From NCBI GenBank assembly GCA_003279635.1, contig QCHK01000002.1:62001-126000 (forward strand): 64,000 nucleotides of DNA, read 5' to 3'. The DNA is from Prochlorococcus sp. AG-402-B05 (GTDB lineage Bacteria > Cyanobacteriota > Cyanobacteriia > PCC-6307 > Cyanobiaceae). Under the pieces are notes generated by a model. It was not told where the DNA came from. It did not search any database and worked only from the letters and a program-made list of their open reading frames with translations. The position numbers were made by a program, and so were the translations under genes. Positions 10,307 through 18,740 of this stretch are shown in pieces; the stretch's first letter is position 1, and every line of letters begins with the position of its first letter.

Positions 10307-10741
10307 TTAACTATCTCTAACTGCCAATTTCTCTGCTTTAGATAGTTCTTTGTTTAACCTCTCTTTGAGATTTTCAGGAACTGGTCTGTTTGCAAAAGTC
10401 TTATAATGACCTGATAAAGCATTTAATGCGGTCTGCATTGTTGTAAAGGTTGTGGAAGTGTTTACTTGAGATCGATTCCTATATCTTGAGATGTAATCAC
10501 TTATGAGAAAAACAGCTTCTTTTTCCGCATCAGAAAGTCCTTTGTCTTCTTTAGGTAAAGTTATGGTCTCTTTTAAAGTTGATGAGACTGCAATAGTGTC
10601 TTTAGCAAAATCTCCAGACATTAGTGTTTTAGCTGCATTCACTTCTGAAGCGAATTGGAAGAATATGAGGCAGAAGCCAAGGCATATAGCCAAAGCTGCC
10701 CTCACCAACCTGATGGAGAGGTGATGAAAGGCAGAAATCAT
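10307..10741 (-). CDS. psb27: Photosystem II assembly factor Psb27
   Basis: Psb27 binds CP43 on the lumen side during photosystem II assembly and repair. The mature domain is the four-helix fold typified by FLISDYISRYRNRS and ALNALSGHYKTFANRPVPENL. The ATG at 10741 gives a 144-residue precursor with a Sec signal peptide (hydrophobic core LAICLGFCLIFFQF, likely cleavage after VNA). A longer TTG start at 10786 lies 1 nt past the proS stop but would put about 15 polar residues before the signal peptide. Freshwater homologues are lipoproteins; here no proper lipobox cysteine follows the signal core. It is downstream of proS. Confidence 0.9.
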   Translation of the reverse strand: MISAFHHLSIRLVRAALAICLGFCLIFFQFASEVNAAKTLMSGDFAKDTIAVSSTLKETITLPKEDKGLSDAEKEAVFLISDYISRYRNRSQVNTSTTFTTMQTALNALSGHYKTFANRPVPENLKERLNKELSKAEKLAVRDS

Positions 10742-10787
10742 TTGTTTTTTGCAGTTACGTAAGACTCTAGAGTCCTTTGGGCTCAAT

Positions 10788-12578
10788 TTATAGTTTTTCT
10801 GTATTAAATTCTTCAGAAAGTTTTTTAAGAACGGAGTTCATCTCTAACAACTCTGTAGTTTTGGTTTTTCTATTATGTAATTCAACCATTCCAGAACTAG
10901 CTTCTCGCCCAGCAACGATTCTCCATGGGATTCCAATAAGGTCTGCATCTTTAAACTTTATCCCAGCCCTCTCATCCCTATCGTCAAGAAGAACATCAAC
11001 TTGATCTTTTATTAATTTTTGATAGATATCTTCAGCTAAACATTTCTGATCATTATTCTTGATGTTTGCAATGATAATTATTACTTCAAAAGGGGCAATT
11101 GATGTCGGCCAGATAATACCTGAATCATCATGATTTTGTTCTACTGCTGCTTGAGCTAATCTGGAAATGCCAATTCCATAGCACCCCATCCAAAAGTGGT
11201 CTTCAATTCCTTTCTCGTTGGTAAAAGTAGCATTTAATGATTCAGAATACTTTTTCCCCAGTTGAAATATATGCCCTATTTCTATACCTCTACATTCTTG
11301 AAGCTTTTGTGTTTTATCATGAATACACCTGTCTCCAAGTTTAGCTTTTCTAACGTCACATGTCAGTTGTAAAGTATTAATTAAATCCCAATTATAAAAT
11401 ATTTTATGCTCATCCTTGATATTGTTTCCACATATAAAGTTTTTAAGTTCTTTTGCAGAATTGTCTGCAATTCTTATGAATTTTTTTTTCCATAGTTTTG
11501 ATTCTTTAAGTAAATTGTCGCTAAGATCAGGACCTATAAAACCAAATGGAATATTACTAATGCCTTGCTTTTGTATATCTTCATTAGAAATAATTCTAAT
11601 ATCAAGTACATTTTGCTTTAATTCTTGAGATATTTTATTTGAAAGTTTAATATCATTTATTTCTTGATCACCCCGAATACTTACTAGAACTGGGTATTTT
11701 TTATTATCATCACAAGTTGCTAAATAAGCTAATACTTTTACGATTTGACTTGGGTGGAAATTGTTGTGATTACATAATTCGTCTATGGTTCTTTGATTAG
11801 GAGTCTTAATTATCGAAGGTTTATTAGGACCTAATGATTTTCCATCTTCAATAATGGAAACAGCTTTTTCCTGATTAGCTCCATATTTACCATCAGAACT
11901 TATTAAAATTAAGTCCTCTCCAGACTCGGCTGTTACCATGAATTCTTGAGATGCTGCACCTCCAATAGCTCCACTATCAGCGTCGACACAAACAAAATCT
12001 AGACCACATTTTGTAAATATATTTTGATAGGCATTTCTCATCTCTGAATAAGTTGATTGAAGATCATTCTCATTTGCATGAAAGGAATAAGCATCCTTCA
12101 TGATGAATTCTCTACTTCTCATTAATCCAAATCTTGGCCTTATTTCATCTCTAAATTTTGTTTGAATTTGGAATATATTTATGGGTAATTGTTTGTAGGA
12201 GTGAATAGTTTGAGAAATTATTTGCGTAATTACTTCTTCATGAGTTGGTCCCAGCCCTAATTCTTTACCTTGTCTATCTTTCAGGCTAAACATAATACCT
12301 TCTCCTTGTGTATATGATTTCCACCTACCACTTTTTTCCCATATTTCTGAAGGCTGCAGTTGAGGGAGAAGAGTTTGTAGGCAACCTTTAGTTGATAACT
12401 CTTCTTCAACAATTGAGGTTATTTTTTTTAGAACCCTCCAAAGCAAAGGCATATAAGCATAAATACCTCCGGTTAGGCGCTTGATAAAACCACCTCTGAC
12501 CAGTAACTGATGTGAAATTATATCGGCTTCTGCAGGGACGTCTCTAAGAGTGATCAGCATTAGGCGGGAGACGCGCAT
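10788..12578 (-). CDS. proS: Prolyl-tRNA synthetase
   Basis: A 596-residue class II aminoacyl-tRNA synthetase of the bacterial type. The N-terminal catalytic core contains RLTGGIYAYMPLLWRVLKK (motif 1), LGPTHEEVIT and FRDEIRPRFGLMRSREF (motif 2), an inserted editing domain follows in the middle (about residues 230-400), and then motif 3 (WMGCYGIGISRL) and the anticodon-binding domain (DVLLDDRDERAGIKFKDADLIGIP). All expected parts are present. The gene precedes psb27 and is divergent from the HTH gene at 12752. Confidence 0.96.
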   Translation of the reverse strand: MRVSRLMLITLRDVPAEADIISHQLLVRGGFIKRLTGGIYAYMPLLWRVLKKITSIVEEELSTKGCLQTLLPQLQPSEIWEKSGRWKSYTQGEGIMFSLKDRQGKELGLGPTHEEVITQIISQTIHSYKQLPINIFQIQTKFRDEIRPRFGLMRSREFIMKDAYSFHANENDLQSTYSEMRNAYQNIFTKCGLDFVCVDADSGAIGGAASQEFMVTAESGEDLILISSDGKYGANQEKAVSIIEDGKSLGPNKPSIIKTPNQRTIDELCNHNNFHPSQIVKVLAYLATCDDNKKYPVLVSIRGDQEINDIKLSNKISQELKQNVLDIRIISNEDIQKQGISNIPFGFIGPDLSDNLLKESKLWKKKFIRIADNSAKELKNFICGNNIKDEHKIFYNWDLINTLQLTCDVRKAKLGDRCIHDKTQKLQECRGIEIGHIFQLGKKYSESLNATFTNEKGIEDHFWMGCYGIGISRLAQAAVEQNHDDSGIIWPTSIAPFEVIIIIANIKNNDQKCLAEDIYQKLIKDQVDVLLDDRDERAGIKFKDADLIGIPWRIVAGREASSGMVELHNRKTKTTELLEMNSVLKKLSEEFNTEKL

Positions 12579-12751
12579 AAGCCTAAAATTTAAATATTTA
12601 TGAGATTAGTCCTTTGAGTGTTGGCCATAAGAAGATCTATATTGTTTGTGCGGGAATCATGTTGTTTTTTTAAAGTGTCCAATTGTACATGGTCTAAATT
12701 TGATTCTTCTGCTAATTTTTTCAAATGATTTTCTAGAAGCTTTCTTTAGCA

Positions 12752-13213
12752 ATGTTTAACGGGTCATTGAATTCAGGAACAAATGGAAGATCAGAGGAGT
12801 TTTTAGACAAAGCATTGAATACAGCTTCTAACTCAAGTGATTCATTGTTGACTATTGACGAAGTTCAGAAAACATTAAATAGATCTAGAGCTTCCGTATA
12901 CAGGTATACAAACACTGACACAAGAAATCTTAATCCCCCTTTCAACCCTAGAAAACTAAATACTGAATTTAGAAGTGATCAAAAAGATCAATTACTTTTT
13001 CATCCCAATGAAGTTGCAAGATTTGCAAAAGATATACTCAGAATTAAGGAAGTAACTGTAGAAATATTTAATTCTCCATCATCTGAAACACAAAACATTC
13101 TAAATGCAATACTTGATGAGTTGAGAATTATAAGAAATAAACTTGATGGCCAATATGATAAGAATGACTCTATTCCTAATCATTTACAAAAACCTGATAA
13201 AAAGGCTGCTTAG
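12752..13213 (+). CDS. Small MerR/excisionase-type HTH protein
   Basis: A 153-residue protein. A helix-turn-helix segment of the MerR/excisionase/resolvase type is visible at about residues 39-60 (LTIDEVQKTLNRSRASVYRY), followed by a Pro/Asn-rich region that could be the wing (NPPFNPRKLNTEF, then LLFHPNEVARFAKDIL), and a C-terminal helix (ILNAILDELRIIRNKLDG) that may dimerise. No partner integrase, excisionase target or mobile element lies next to it, so I read it as a resident DNA-binding protein of unknown target. It is divergent from proS across 173 bp. Confidence 0.65.
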   Translation: MFNGSLNSGTNGRSEEFLDKALNTASNSSDSLLTIDEVQKTLNRSRASVYRYTNTDTRNLNPPFNPRKLNTEFRSDQKDQLLFHPNEVARFAKDILRIKEVTVEIFNSPSSETQNILNAILDELRIIRNKLDGQYDKNDSIPNHLQKPDKKAA

Positions 13214-13319
13214 TTATTCTTAAATGTGGAATAATAGTATCTACATACTTTCAAATGAATTAAGACTTTTAATTTATTTTCACTCATTTGACTAACGGTT
13301 TATTTATTCCAAACCTTAC

Positions 13320-13568
13320 ATGGATTTAGAACCACATTTAACTAATAAGCAATCACCTGAGATTGACCCTCCTTTGCTTAATAAAGATAAAGATCAACTA
13401 TCTGCCGATGATGAAGATCCTTATAGTTTTAATAGTACCTCAACTTCTTTAATTGGTTTGGCAATAGTATTTGTAATGCTTGGAATACCATTATTAGCTG
13501 TCATTAGCGAAAGGCCAGAGACAACAAAAAGCTTACCGACTTCAATAAATCAAAATGGACCTGAGTGA
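13320..13568 (+). CDS. Single-pass membrane protein, unknown function
   Basis: An 82-residue protein with a polar, acidic N-terminal half (NKDKDQLSADDEDPYSF), one transmembrane helix at about residues 42-62 (STSLIGLAIVFVMLGIPLLAV) and a short Ser/Thr/Asn-rich tail. The last 14 nt overlap the start of ppa, so the two are probably translated together. No family with known function comes to mind. Confidence 0.7.
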   Translation: MDLEPHLTNKQSPEIDPPLLNKDKDQLSADDEDPYSFNSTSTSLIGLAIVFVMLGIPLLAVISERPETTKSLPTSINQNGPE

Positions 13569-14082
13569 TCTTCCTCCTTCACCATCGCCTGGATTAGTCA
13601 ATCTAGTTGTAGAGATTCCTGCTGGCAGCAGAAATAAATACGAATATTTTAGCTCTGCAGGAATTATGGCTCTGGATAGAGTTTTGCATTCTTCAGTGAG
13701 ATATCCATTTGATTATGGATTTATTCCAAATACTCTTGCTGAGGATGGAGCGCCTCTAGATGCAATGGTAGTTATGGAAGAACCTACTTTTGCAGGTTGC
13801 TTGATCCAAGCAAGACCTATAGGAGTTCTTGATATGCATGATTCAGGGGCCTACGATGGCAAACTTCTATGTGTACCTACTGCAGATCCAAGACAAAGAG
13901 AAATTAATACTATTGGGCAAATAGCTCAGAATCAATTGGAGGATGTGGCTGAGTTTTTTAGAACCTATAAAAGCTTGGAAGGGAGGGTGATCGAAATAGA
14001 CGGATGGAGAGACTACGATGCTGTTGATGAATTATTAAAAAGCTGCATAGAAGCACATCAGTTGGACATAACACAAAAATAA
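13555..14082 (+). CDS. ppa: Soluble inorganic pyrophosphatase (family I)
   Basis: This Mg-dependent enzyme hydrolyses pyrophosphate and so drives biosynthetic reactions forward. The 175-residue protein shows the family I active-site series: VVEIPAGSRNKYEY, RVLHSSVRYPFDYGFIPNT, the DGAPLDAMVV Asp-rich segment, PIGVLDMHDSGAYDGKLLCV and the late FFRTYKSLEG with the conserved Tyr and Lys. It overlaps the upstream membrane-protein gene by 14 bp. The motif DEDPLD of E. coli reads DGAPLD here, which is common in cyanobacteria. Confidence 0.95.
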   Translation: MDLSDLPPSPSPGLVNLVVEIPAGSRNKYEYFSSAGIMALDRVLHSSVRYPFDYGFIPNTLAEDGAPLDAMVVMEEPTFAGCLIQARPIGVLDMHDSGAYDGKLLCVPTADPRQREINTIGQIAQNQLEDVAEFFRTYKSLEGRVIEIDGWRDYDAVDELLKSCIEAHQLDITQK

Positions 14083-14134
14083 ATATTTAAACTTACTTTT
14101 TTGGCTAAGCTTATCTTGTTTATGCTTTGAAAAT

Positions 14135-14482
14135 TTGAAACTATATAGTTATTCCTCATGCTCAACTTGTCGCAGAGCGATTAAGTGGCTTAAAAACAAT
14201 GATATTACCTTTGAAATAATTGAGCTTTTAAAATCCCCCCCTCCCAAGGAAATGCTTATCTCAGCTAGCGAGCTATATGGGGATAGAAAATATCTTTTAA
14301 ATACTAGTGGGGGTATATATCGTTCTATTGGTTCGGATGCTGTAAAAAAAATGAGTAATAACCAATTTTTTGAGCAACTTCTTATGGAACCCAGATTAAT
14401 AAAAAGACCTTTTTTACATAAATCTAGTAAATGCTTTTTGGTGGGATTTAAAGAAGAAAAGTGGGCTGAGAAATTACTTTGA
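14135..14482 (+). CDS. ArsC/Spx-family thioredoxin-fold protein
   Basis: A 115-residue protein of the arsenate reductase/Spx family. It begins LYSYSSCSTCRRAIKWLKNN, with a CxxC pair, has the family's KSPPPKEML loop, and ends in the RPFLHK segment that resembles the conserved RPI/V(L) motif with cis-Pro neighbourhood. The predicted start is a TTG at 14135; no ATG fits. Genuine ArsC needs three arginines and a single N-terminal Cys, so arsenate reduction is not certain and a redox or adaptor role (YffB/Spx-like) is equally possible. Confidence 0.75.
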   Translation: MKLYSYSSCSTCRRAIKWLKNNDITFEIIELLKSPPPKEMLISASELYGDRKYLLNTSGGIYRSIGSDAVKKMSNNQFFEQLLMEPRLIKRPFLHKSSKCFLVGFKEEKWAEKLL

Positions 14483-14564
14483 AATTAACATGATCACTAG
14501 CATTGACTGAATTTAAGTAGTCTTTACAAATAAAGTAAACTATATATCTATTATTGATAAACAA

Positions 14565-15257
14565 GTGAAGCAAAATTATTCAGACTCGAGTAAAGAAATT
14601 AAAAATTCTTGGTGGTATTCTTTCTTTGATACGTGGGGACCTATTTCTCTAACTATTCTCCTTTATATAGGTATTCGTCATTTTATAGCAGAAGCTAGAT
14701 ATATACCCTCGGGTTCAATGCGGCCAGGATTGAAAGTTAATGATCGACTAATTGTTGAAAAAGTTTCTTTGCGCAAAAGAGCACCTTTGCGTGGGGAAAT
14801 TGTAGTTTTCAACTCACCATATTCCTTTGATAAGAAATTGATAGCTGATAGGAGTAAACAACTTCCATCTAAATTTCAATGTTCATTAATAACTTTTCCA
14901 TTGATTTCTTGGATACCTACTCTATCTGATCGTGCTTGTGATGCTTACATCAAACGAATAGTAGCTGTTGGAGGAGATCGTCTTTTGATTAATGCTAAGG
15001 GAGAGATTAATTTGAATGGTAGATCAATCAATGAACCATATGTTATGAACTTCTGCCCAAGTAAACCTAAATTTAATCTATGTCCTCCGATGACTTCAAC
15101 TGTTCCTAAGGGACATGTATTCGTTTTGGGGGATAACCGCGCTAATAGTTGGGATAGTCGCTTTTGGCCAGGAGGGGGGTTCTTACCCCAAAAAGAAATA
15201 ATTGGCAAAGCAAGCTGGCGCTTTTGGCCTATTAATCGTTTTGGTAAGCTTAATTAA
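14565..15257 (+). CDS. lepB: Signal peptidase I
   Basis: LepB cleaves Sec and Tat signal peptides at the outer face of the membrane. The 230-residue protein has one N-terminal transmembrane helix (PISLTILLYIGIRHFIAEA), the catalytic serine in PSGSMRPGLKVNDRLIV, the catalytic lysine in YIKRIVAVGGDR, and the box E segment VFVLGDNRANSWDSR. An insertion of about 30 residues between the Ser and Lys boxes contains two Cys. The start is a GTG at 14565. The enzyme would process Psb27 and other exported proteins. Confidence 0.94.
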   Translation: MKQNYSDSSKEIKNSWWYSFFDTWGPISLTILLYIGIRHFIAEARYIPSGSMRPGLKVNDRLIVEKVSLRKRAPLRGEIVVFNSPYSFDKKLIADRSKQLPSKFQCSLITFPLISWIPTLSDRACDAYIKRIVAVGGDRLLINAKGEINLNGRSINEPYVMNFCPSKPKFNLCPPMTSTVPKGHVFVLGDNRANSWDSRFWPGGGFLPQKEIIGKASWRFWPINRFGKLN

Positions 15258-15398
15258 TTAGCCTACAATCAATAACTTCCCTAACTTTTTTTTGGACTTT
15301 GATCACACCCTTTTTGATTAAAATAGTTTTCTCTTTATATATGATCCTGCTTTTTCAATGATTTGGATATCTTCAAAAAACAACTATTAGTCTTTAGA

Positions 15399-16727
15399 TT
15401 AAAGAGCTCCAGCAGCTGTTGAGTCGATAATACCTCCCAAATGTGAAGTGATGTTTAGACAGGTGATTTGATCTGGTTGGCCTTCTTTGTCTGAGAGATC
15501 AATAACTGTAACGCCTCCATTACCTTGTTTTATCATCCAAATATTTGATGGCATTAGCCCTAATAGATGACAAAGAATGGTTTTGTTAACTGCATCATGA
15601 GCGACAACCAATGCGGTTTCATTGTTTTTAAGATCTTGGCAAATCTCATCCCAACCAGTAATGGATCTCGTGGAGACTTCTTTTATATTTTCTCCCTCTG
15701 GCATTTGAACTTTTTCAGGTGAAATCTTCCATGTTTGTAGAAGGTCTGGCCAGTCGGTTTTTATCTCAGACTCCAACTTCCCTTCCCATTTCCCGTGACC
15801 AATCTCTATTAGGTTATCTTTGAGAGAAATTTCGATCCCTGGATGTTCGTTTAGAATTATCTGAGCTGTTTCTTTTGGTCTTGATAGAGAGCTACTGAAA
15901 GCTTTTTGTATAATATTAGGTTTTAAAAATTCACTTGCGGCCTTTGCTTGGGATTTACCATTTTTATTTAAGGGAATATCAATTTGTCCTTGAAACCTTC
16001 CTTGTTTATTCCAGTCTGTTTCACCATGCCTAACTAAAATAATTCTTTTTTTACTGCTTTTCTTTGGAATTGTAGGATGTAAATGAGCGATATTATTGAG
16101 ACATTGGATTTGAACTTGTCTATCGTTCCAATCATTAAAATTAATATTACAAATTGAGATTGAGGTATTATCTAACTTCAATCTTCTAAACCCTTTTGAT
16201 GGCTCATTAATTAATTTCAGTATCAAGCATCTAAGAATTGCATTATGGGCAACTATCAAAATGGTTTTATTAGACCCTGAATGAGCATCAAATAAAGACT
16301 TTAAGAAATTTTCAGCTTGATATAAGAGTTCTTTAATTGGTTGAAATTTTGAACCGTCGTCTCTATTAATGGTTAGTTCCTTTGGTTCTTTTTGCCAAAT
16401 AGAAAGCTCTTCTGGAAACTGATTTTTTATTTCATTTTTTGTTAAACCACTCCAAGGCCCAAGGTCAACCTCTAGGAGTTCATCTGTATAAGTTGCTTTA
16501 AGCTCGCTTTGATGCTGTTTGATAATGATTTTTGTGGTTTCTGATGCTCTTTGTAACGGGGAGCTATAAACTGCATCTATTGGAATAGAAGAGATTGTTC
16601 TTCCGGCCGCTTCAGCTTGCAATTGCCCTTCTCTAGTTAATGTTGAAAGGTCGCTTCTTCCTTGAATACGACCTTCCTTGTTGAAACTGCTCAATCCATG
16701 ACGGACAAAAATTAGACGCAATGTCAT
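15399..16727 (-). CDS. Two-domain histidine phosphatase (phosphoglycerate mutase family)
   Basis: A 442-residue tandem protein. Domain 1 (about residues 1-200) opens LIFVRHGLSSFNKEGRIQGR and has LIVAHNAILRC; domain 2 (about 225-420) opens IILVRHGETDWNKQGRFQGQ and has LVVAHDAVNKTIL. Both halves keep the catalytic RHG and the second histidine, so both may be active. The family includes cofactor-dependent mutases, phosphoserine phosphatases and sugar phosphatases; cyanobacterial PspA-type phosphoserine phosphatases are a plausible identity. The substrate cannot be deduced here. It converges with lepB over 141 bp. Confidence 0.85.
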   Translation of the reverse strand: MTLRLIFVRHGLSSFNKEGRIQGRSDLSTLTREGQLQAEAAGRTISSIPIDAVYSSPLQRASETTKIIIKQHQSELKATYTDELLEVDLGPWSGLTKNEIKNQFPEELSIWQKEPKELTINRDDGSKFQPIKELLYQAENFLKSLFDAHSGSNKTILIVAHNAILRCLILKLINEPSKGFRRLKLDNTSISICNINFNDWNDRQVQIQCLNNIAHLHPTIPKKSSKKRIILVRHGETDWNKQGRFQGQIDIPLNKNGKSQAKAASEFLKPNIIQKAFSSSLSRPKETAQIILNEHPGIEISLKDNLIEIGHGKWEGKLESEIKTDWPDLLQTWKISPEKVQMPEGENIKEVSTRSITGWDEICQDLKNNETALVVAHDAVNKTILCHLLGLMPSNIWMIKQGNGGVTVIDLSDKEGQPDQITCLNITSHLGGIIDSTAAGAL

Positions 16728-16836
16728 TAAATAAAGTGTCTTCTAGATATTTATGGTATTAGCCATGAGGGCAATCTAATCTTCTTTTAGTAAAGATAGA
16801 AGTCTTTCTCCATGTCAGTCTTCACAAGTTGATTTT

Positions 16837-18183
16837 ATGAGACAAGCAAAAACTGGTTGGAAATGGGCGATCGCTCTATTTTCATTGCTTTTAACTGTTC
16901 TGATATGGCAACAAGGTTTGCAAGAAAGCTTTGAACGTCCCTCAGTAGCTCCAAAGATTTCTTTGATGCAAACTGAGATGGCAGTTTCAGCTTCTTCATC
17001 GTTACCTGAAACAATACAAGAAGTATTTTTAGGTTCAGAACCTCAAGAAAAACTTTATCAAGCTCTCAGTGATATTCCTTTGGGACAAATTGAGGATAGA
17101 GAAAGATTGTTATTAGCAATTCTGGAAGAGTCTGAGAATGAGCAAAAATTTATCTTGAAGAAAGGTTTTAATGATAAGAATTTTGAAACAGTTAAAGGCT
17201 ATATATTAGATAGACAAAAAGGTAAAGAACTAGATAGATTTCCTGATTTTGATGAGATTGAATTAGACCCTTTACTTTATCAAATTTCATGCTCCTCTTT
17301 GGGATTTACTGATGAAAAATGTATTAATAAAAAATATAATTTCCACACTTCTATAAGGCTTTTAACTTCACAACTATTTCCATTTTTTGCTTCTATTGTA
17401 GGGAGTATATTATTAATTAGGTATGCATTTATTTTCTTAAGAAAGAAAAATACTCCATGGCCAGAAATGATATCTCCCCCTCTATCAGTAATAGATATGG
17501 TTCTTCTAATCTCTGGTGGTTTCGTTGTTATTGGTGAAGTCGTTTTCCCCGCACTAATTATACCAATAACAGATTTATTGTTTAATAATTTATCCTCTCC
17601 ATTAAACCAGTCTCTAAGAGTATTTATTGGTTACTGTTCAATGACTATAGCTCCTTTATTTATAATTAGATATCAATTAATGGGTTTAGTTCCTTCGGGG
17701 ATTGATGGAGGTTGGCTTCAATGGAAAATCAGACCAATCAAAGAAGGACTTTTTAAATCAATAAGTGGATGGTTAATGATTATGCCTTTAGTGCTGCTTA
17801 TTGGGTGGCTAATGAATGAGATTATTGGTGACCAAGGAGGAAGTAATCCTTTATTGGAATTGGTTTTAGGTAGTGATGAATTCTTTCCATTATTTTTGCT
17901 TTTGATTACAACTGTTGTTTTGGCTCCAGTTTTTGAGGAATTAGTTTTTAGGGGTATTCTTTTGCCTGTATTGGTCTCCAAAGTTGGCAAAGCTAGCGGA
18001 GTTTTATTAAGTGCCTTGATCTTTGCTTTAGCTCATTTAAGTGTAGGGGAATTACCTCCTCTATTTGTATTAGGAATTGGTCTTGGTTTAATGAGATTGA
18101 GCTCAGGAAGGTTATTTCCTTGTGCTCTTATGCATTCCCTATGGAATGGAGTCACTTTTATTAGTCTGCTATTAGTAGCTTGA
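16837..18183 (+). CDS. CPBP-family intramembrane metalloprotease
   Basis: A 448-residue membrane protein. An N-terminal helix (about residues 9-26) is followed by a soluble region of about 150 residues, and then by eight or so helices. The C-terminal CAAX/ABI (CPBP) domain has the Glu pair at residues 367-368 in FEELVFRGIL, the first His in ALAHLSVGELPP and the second in LMHSLWNG, all required for zinc binding. The natural substrate is unknown. The gene lies 84 bp before the FtsL-like gene and ftsI, and the trio may be one transcript. Confidence 0.88.
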   Translation: MRQAKTGWKWAIALFSLLLTVLIWQQGLQESFERPSVAPKISLMQTEMAVSASSSLPETIQEVFLGSEPQEKLYQALSDIPLGQIEDRERLLLAILEESENEQKFILKKGFNDKNFETVKGYILDRQKGKELDRFPDFDEIELDPLLYQISCSSLGFTDEKCINKKYNFHTSIRLLTSQLFPFFASIVGSILLIRYAFIFLRKKNTPWPEMISPPLSVIDMVLLISGGFVVIGEVVFPALIIPITDLLFNNLSSPLNQSLRVFIGYCSMTIAPLFIIRYQLMGLVPSGIDGGWLQWKIRPIKEGLFKSISGWLMIMPLVLLIGWLMNEIIGDQGGSNPLLELVLGSDEFFPLFLLLITTVVLAPVFEELVFRGILLPVLVSKVGKASGVLLSALIFALAHLSVGELPPLFVLGIGLGLMRLSSGRLFPCALMHSLWNGVTFISLLLVA

Positions 18184-18267
18184 GATTAAATAAAAAAAAT
18201 ATCAGTATTCCAGCTCTTGCAGTTGCTTGATCAAGGTGTTTGACTTGAATTACTTTCGAATTTTGAT

Positions 18268-18732
18268 TTGATTAGGCGAACTCAATATAAACAAAAAGTA
18301 GGCCAATTTCAAAAAAAGAAGTTGTCCAAAGAATTGTTATATAGTGTTTTTTCCTCAAAACAGGTTCAAAGAAAATTTCCAATTCAAGCAGCTCTTCATA
18401 TCGTTTTAGATGGTGCATTAGTAGGCATACTCATAACAGTGGCGATAATGTCATCCGTAGCTCTGCACTCTCAATATTTGTGGACTAAGTCTTTTACTAA
18501 ACTTGAAACTACTAGAGACTTGAACCGAAGGACATTGGAGTCAACATCAATCCTTGAAAGTTATCTTTTGAAAAATCAAAAGTTGTCTAGAAATTTAGTT
18601 CCCACTAAAGCGGAAGATCTTATATACGTGGATAGACCAAAACCAGAAGAAACTAATAAATCATTCGATGTGACATTGAAAAGTAGATTTCTAGAGAAAA
18701 TATCTTCTTTTCCCGTTAAATCAGGATACTAA
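18268..18732 (+). CDS. FtsL-like single-pass membrane protein upstream of ftsI
   Basis: A 154-residue protein beginning at a TTG. It has a basic cytoplasmic N-terminus of about 40 residues, one transmembrane helix (about residues 41-66), then an extracytoplasmic helix of about 35 residues (ETTRDLNRRTLESTSILESYL) with coiled-coil potential, and a Lys/Pro tail. The ftsI start is 8 bp past the stop. This topology, length and position match FtsL, which in many bacteria is encoded immediately before ftsI and activates FtsWI. Sequence similarity to FtsL cannot be judged by eye, so the divisome role is inference from topology and neighbourhood. Confidence 0.55.
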   Translation: MIRRTQYKQKVGQFQKKKLSKELLYSVFSSKQVQRKFPIQAALHIVLDGALVGILITVAIMSSVALHSQYLWTKSFTKLETTRDLNRRTLESTSILESYLLKNQKLSRNLVPTKAEDLIYVDRPKPEETNKSFDVTLKSRFLEKISSFPVKSGY

Positions 18733-18740
18733 TAATTCCC

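Noticed and set aside
10294..10310. TTAAAGAT-T-ATCTTTAA palindrome at the psb27 end as a terminator
   Set aside because: It has a one-base centre, only AT-rich pairs and no T-run on the minus strand, so it is a weak candidate.
14135..14482. Arsenate reductase arsC by name
   Set aside because: CxxC and the general fold are present, but the three-arginine set of true ArsC was not seen and there is no ars neighbour.
16867..16874. A single GCGATCGC (HIP1) octamer inside the CPBP gene
   Set aside because: HIP1 is common in many freshwater cyanobacteria but a single copy in coding sequence has no meaning that can be tested here.
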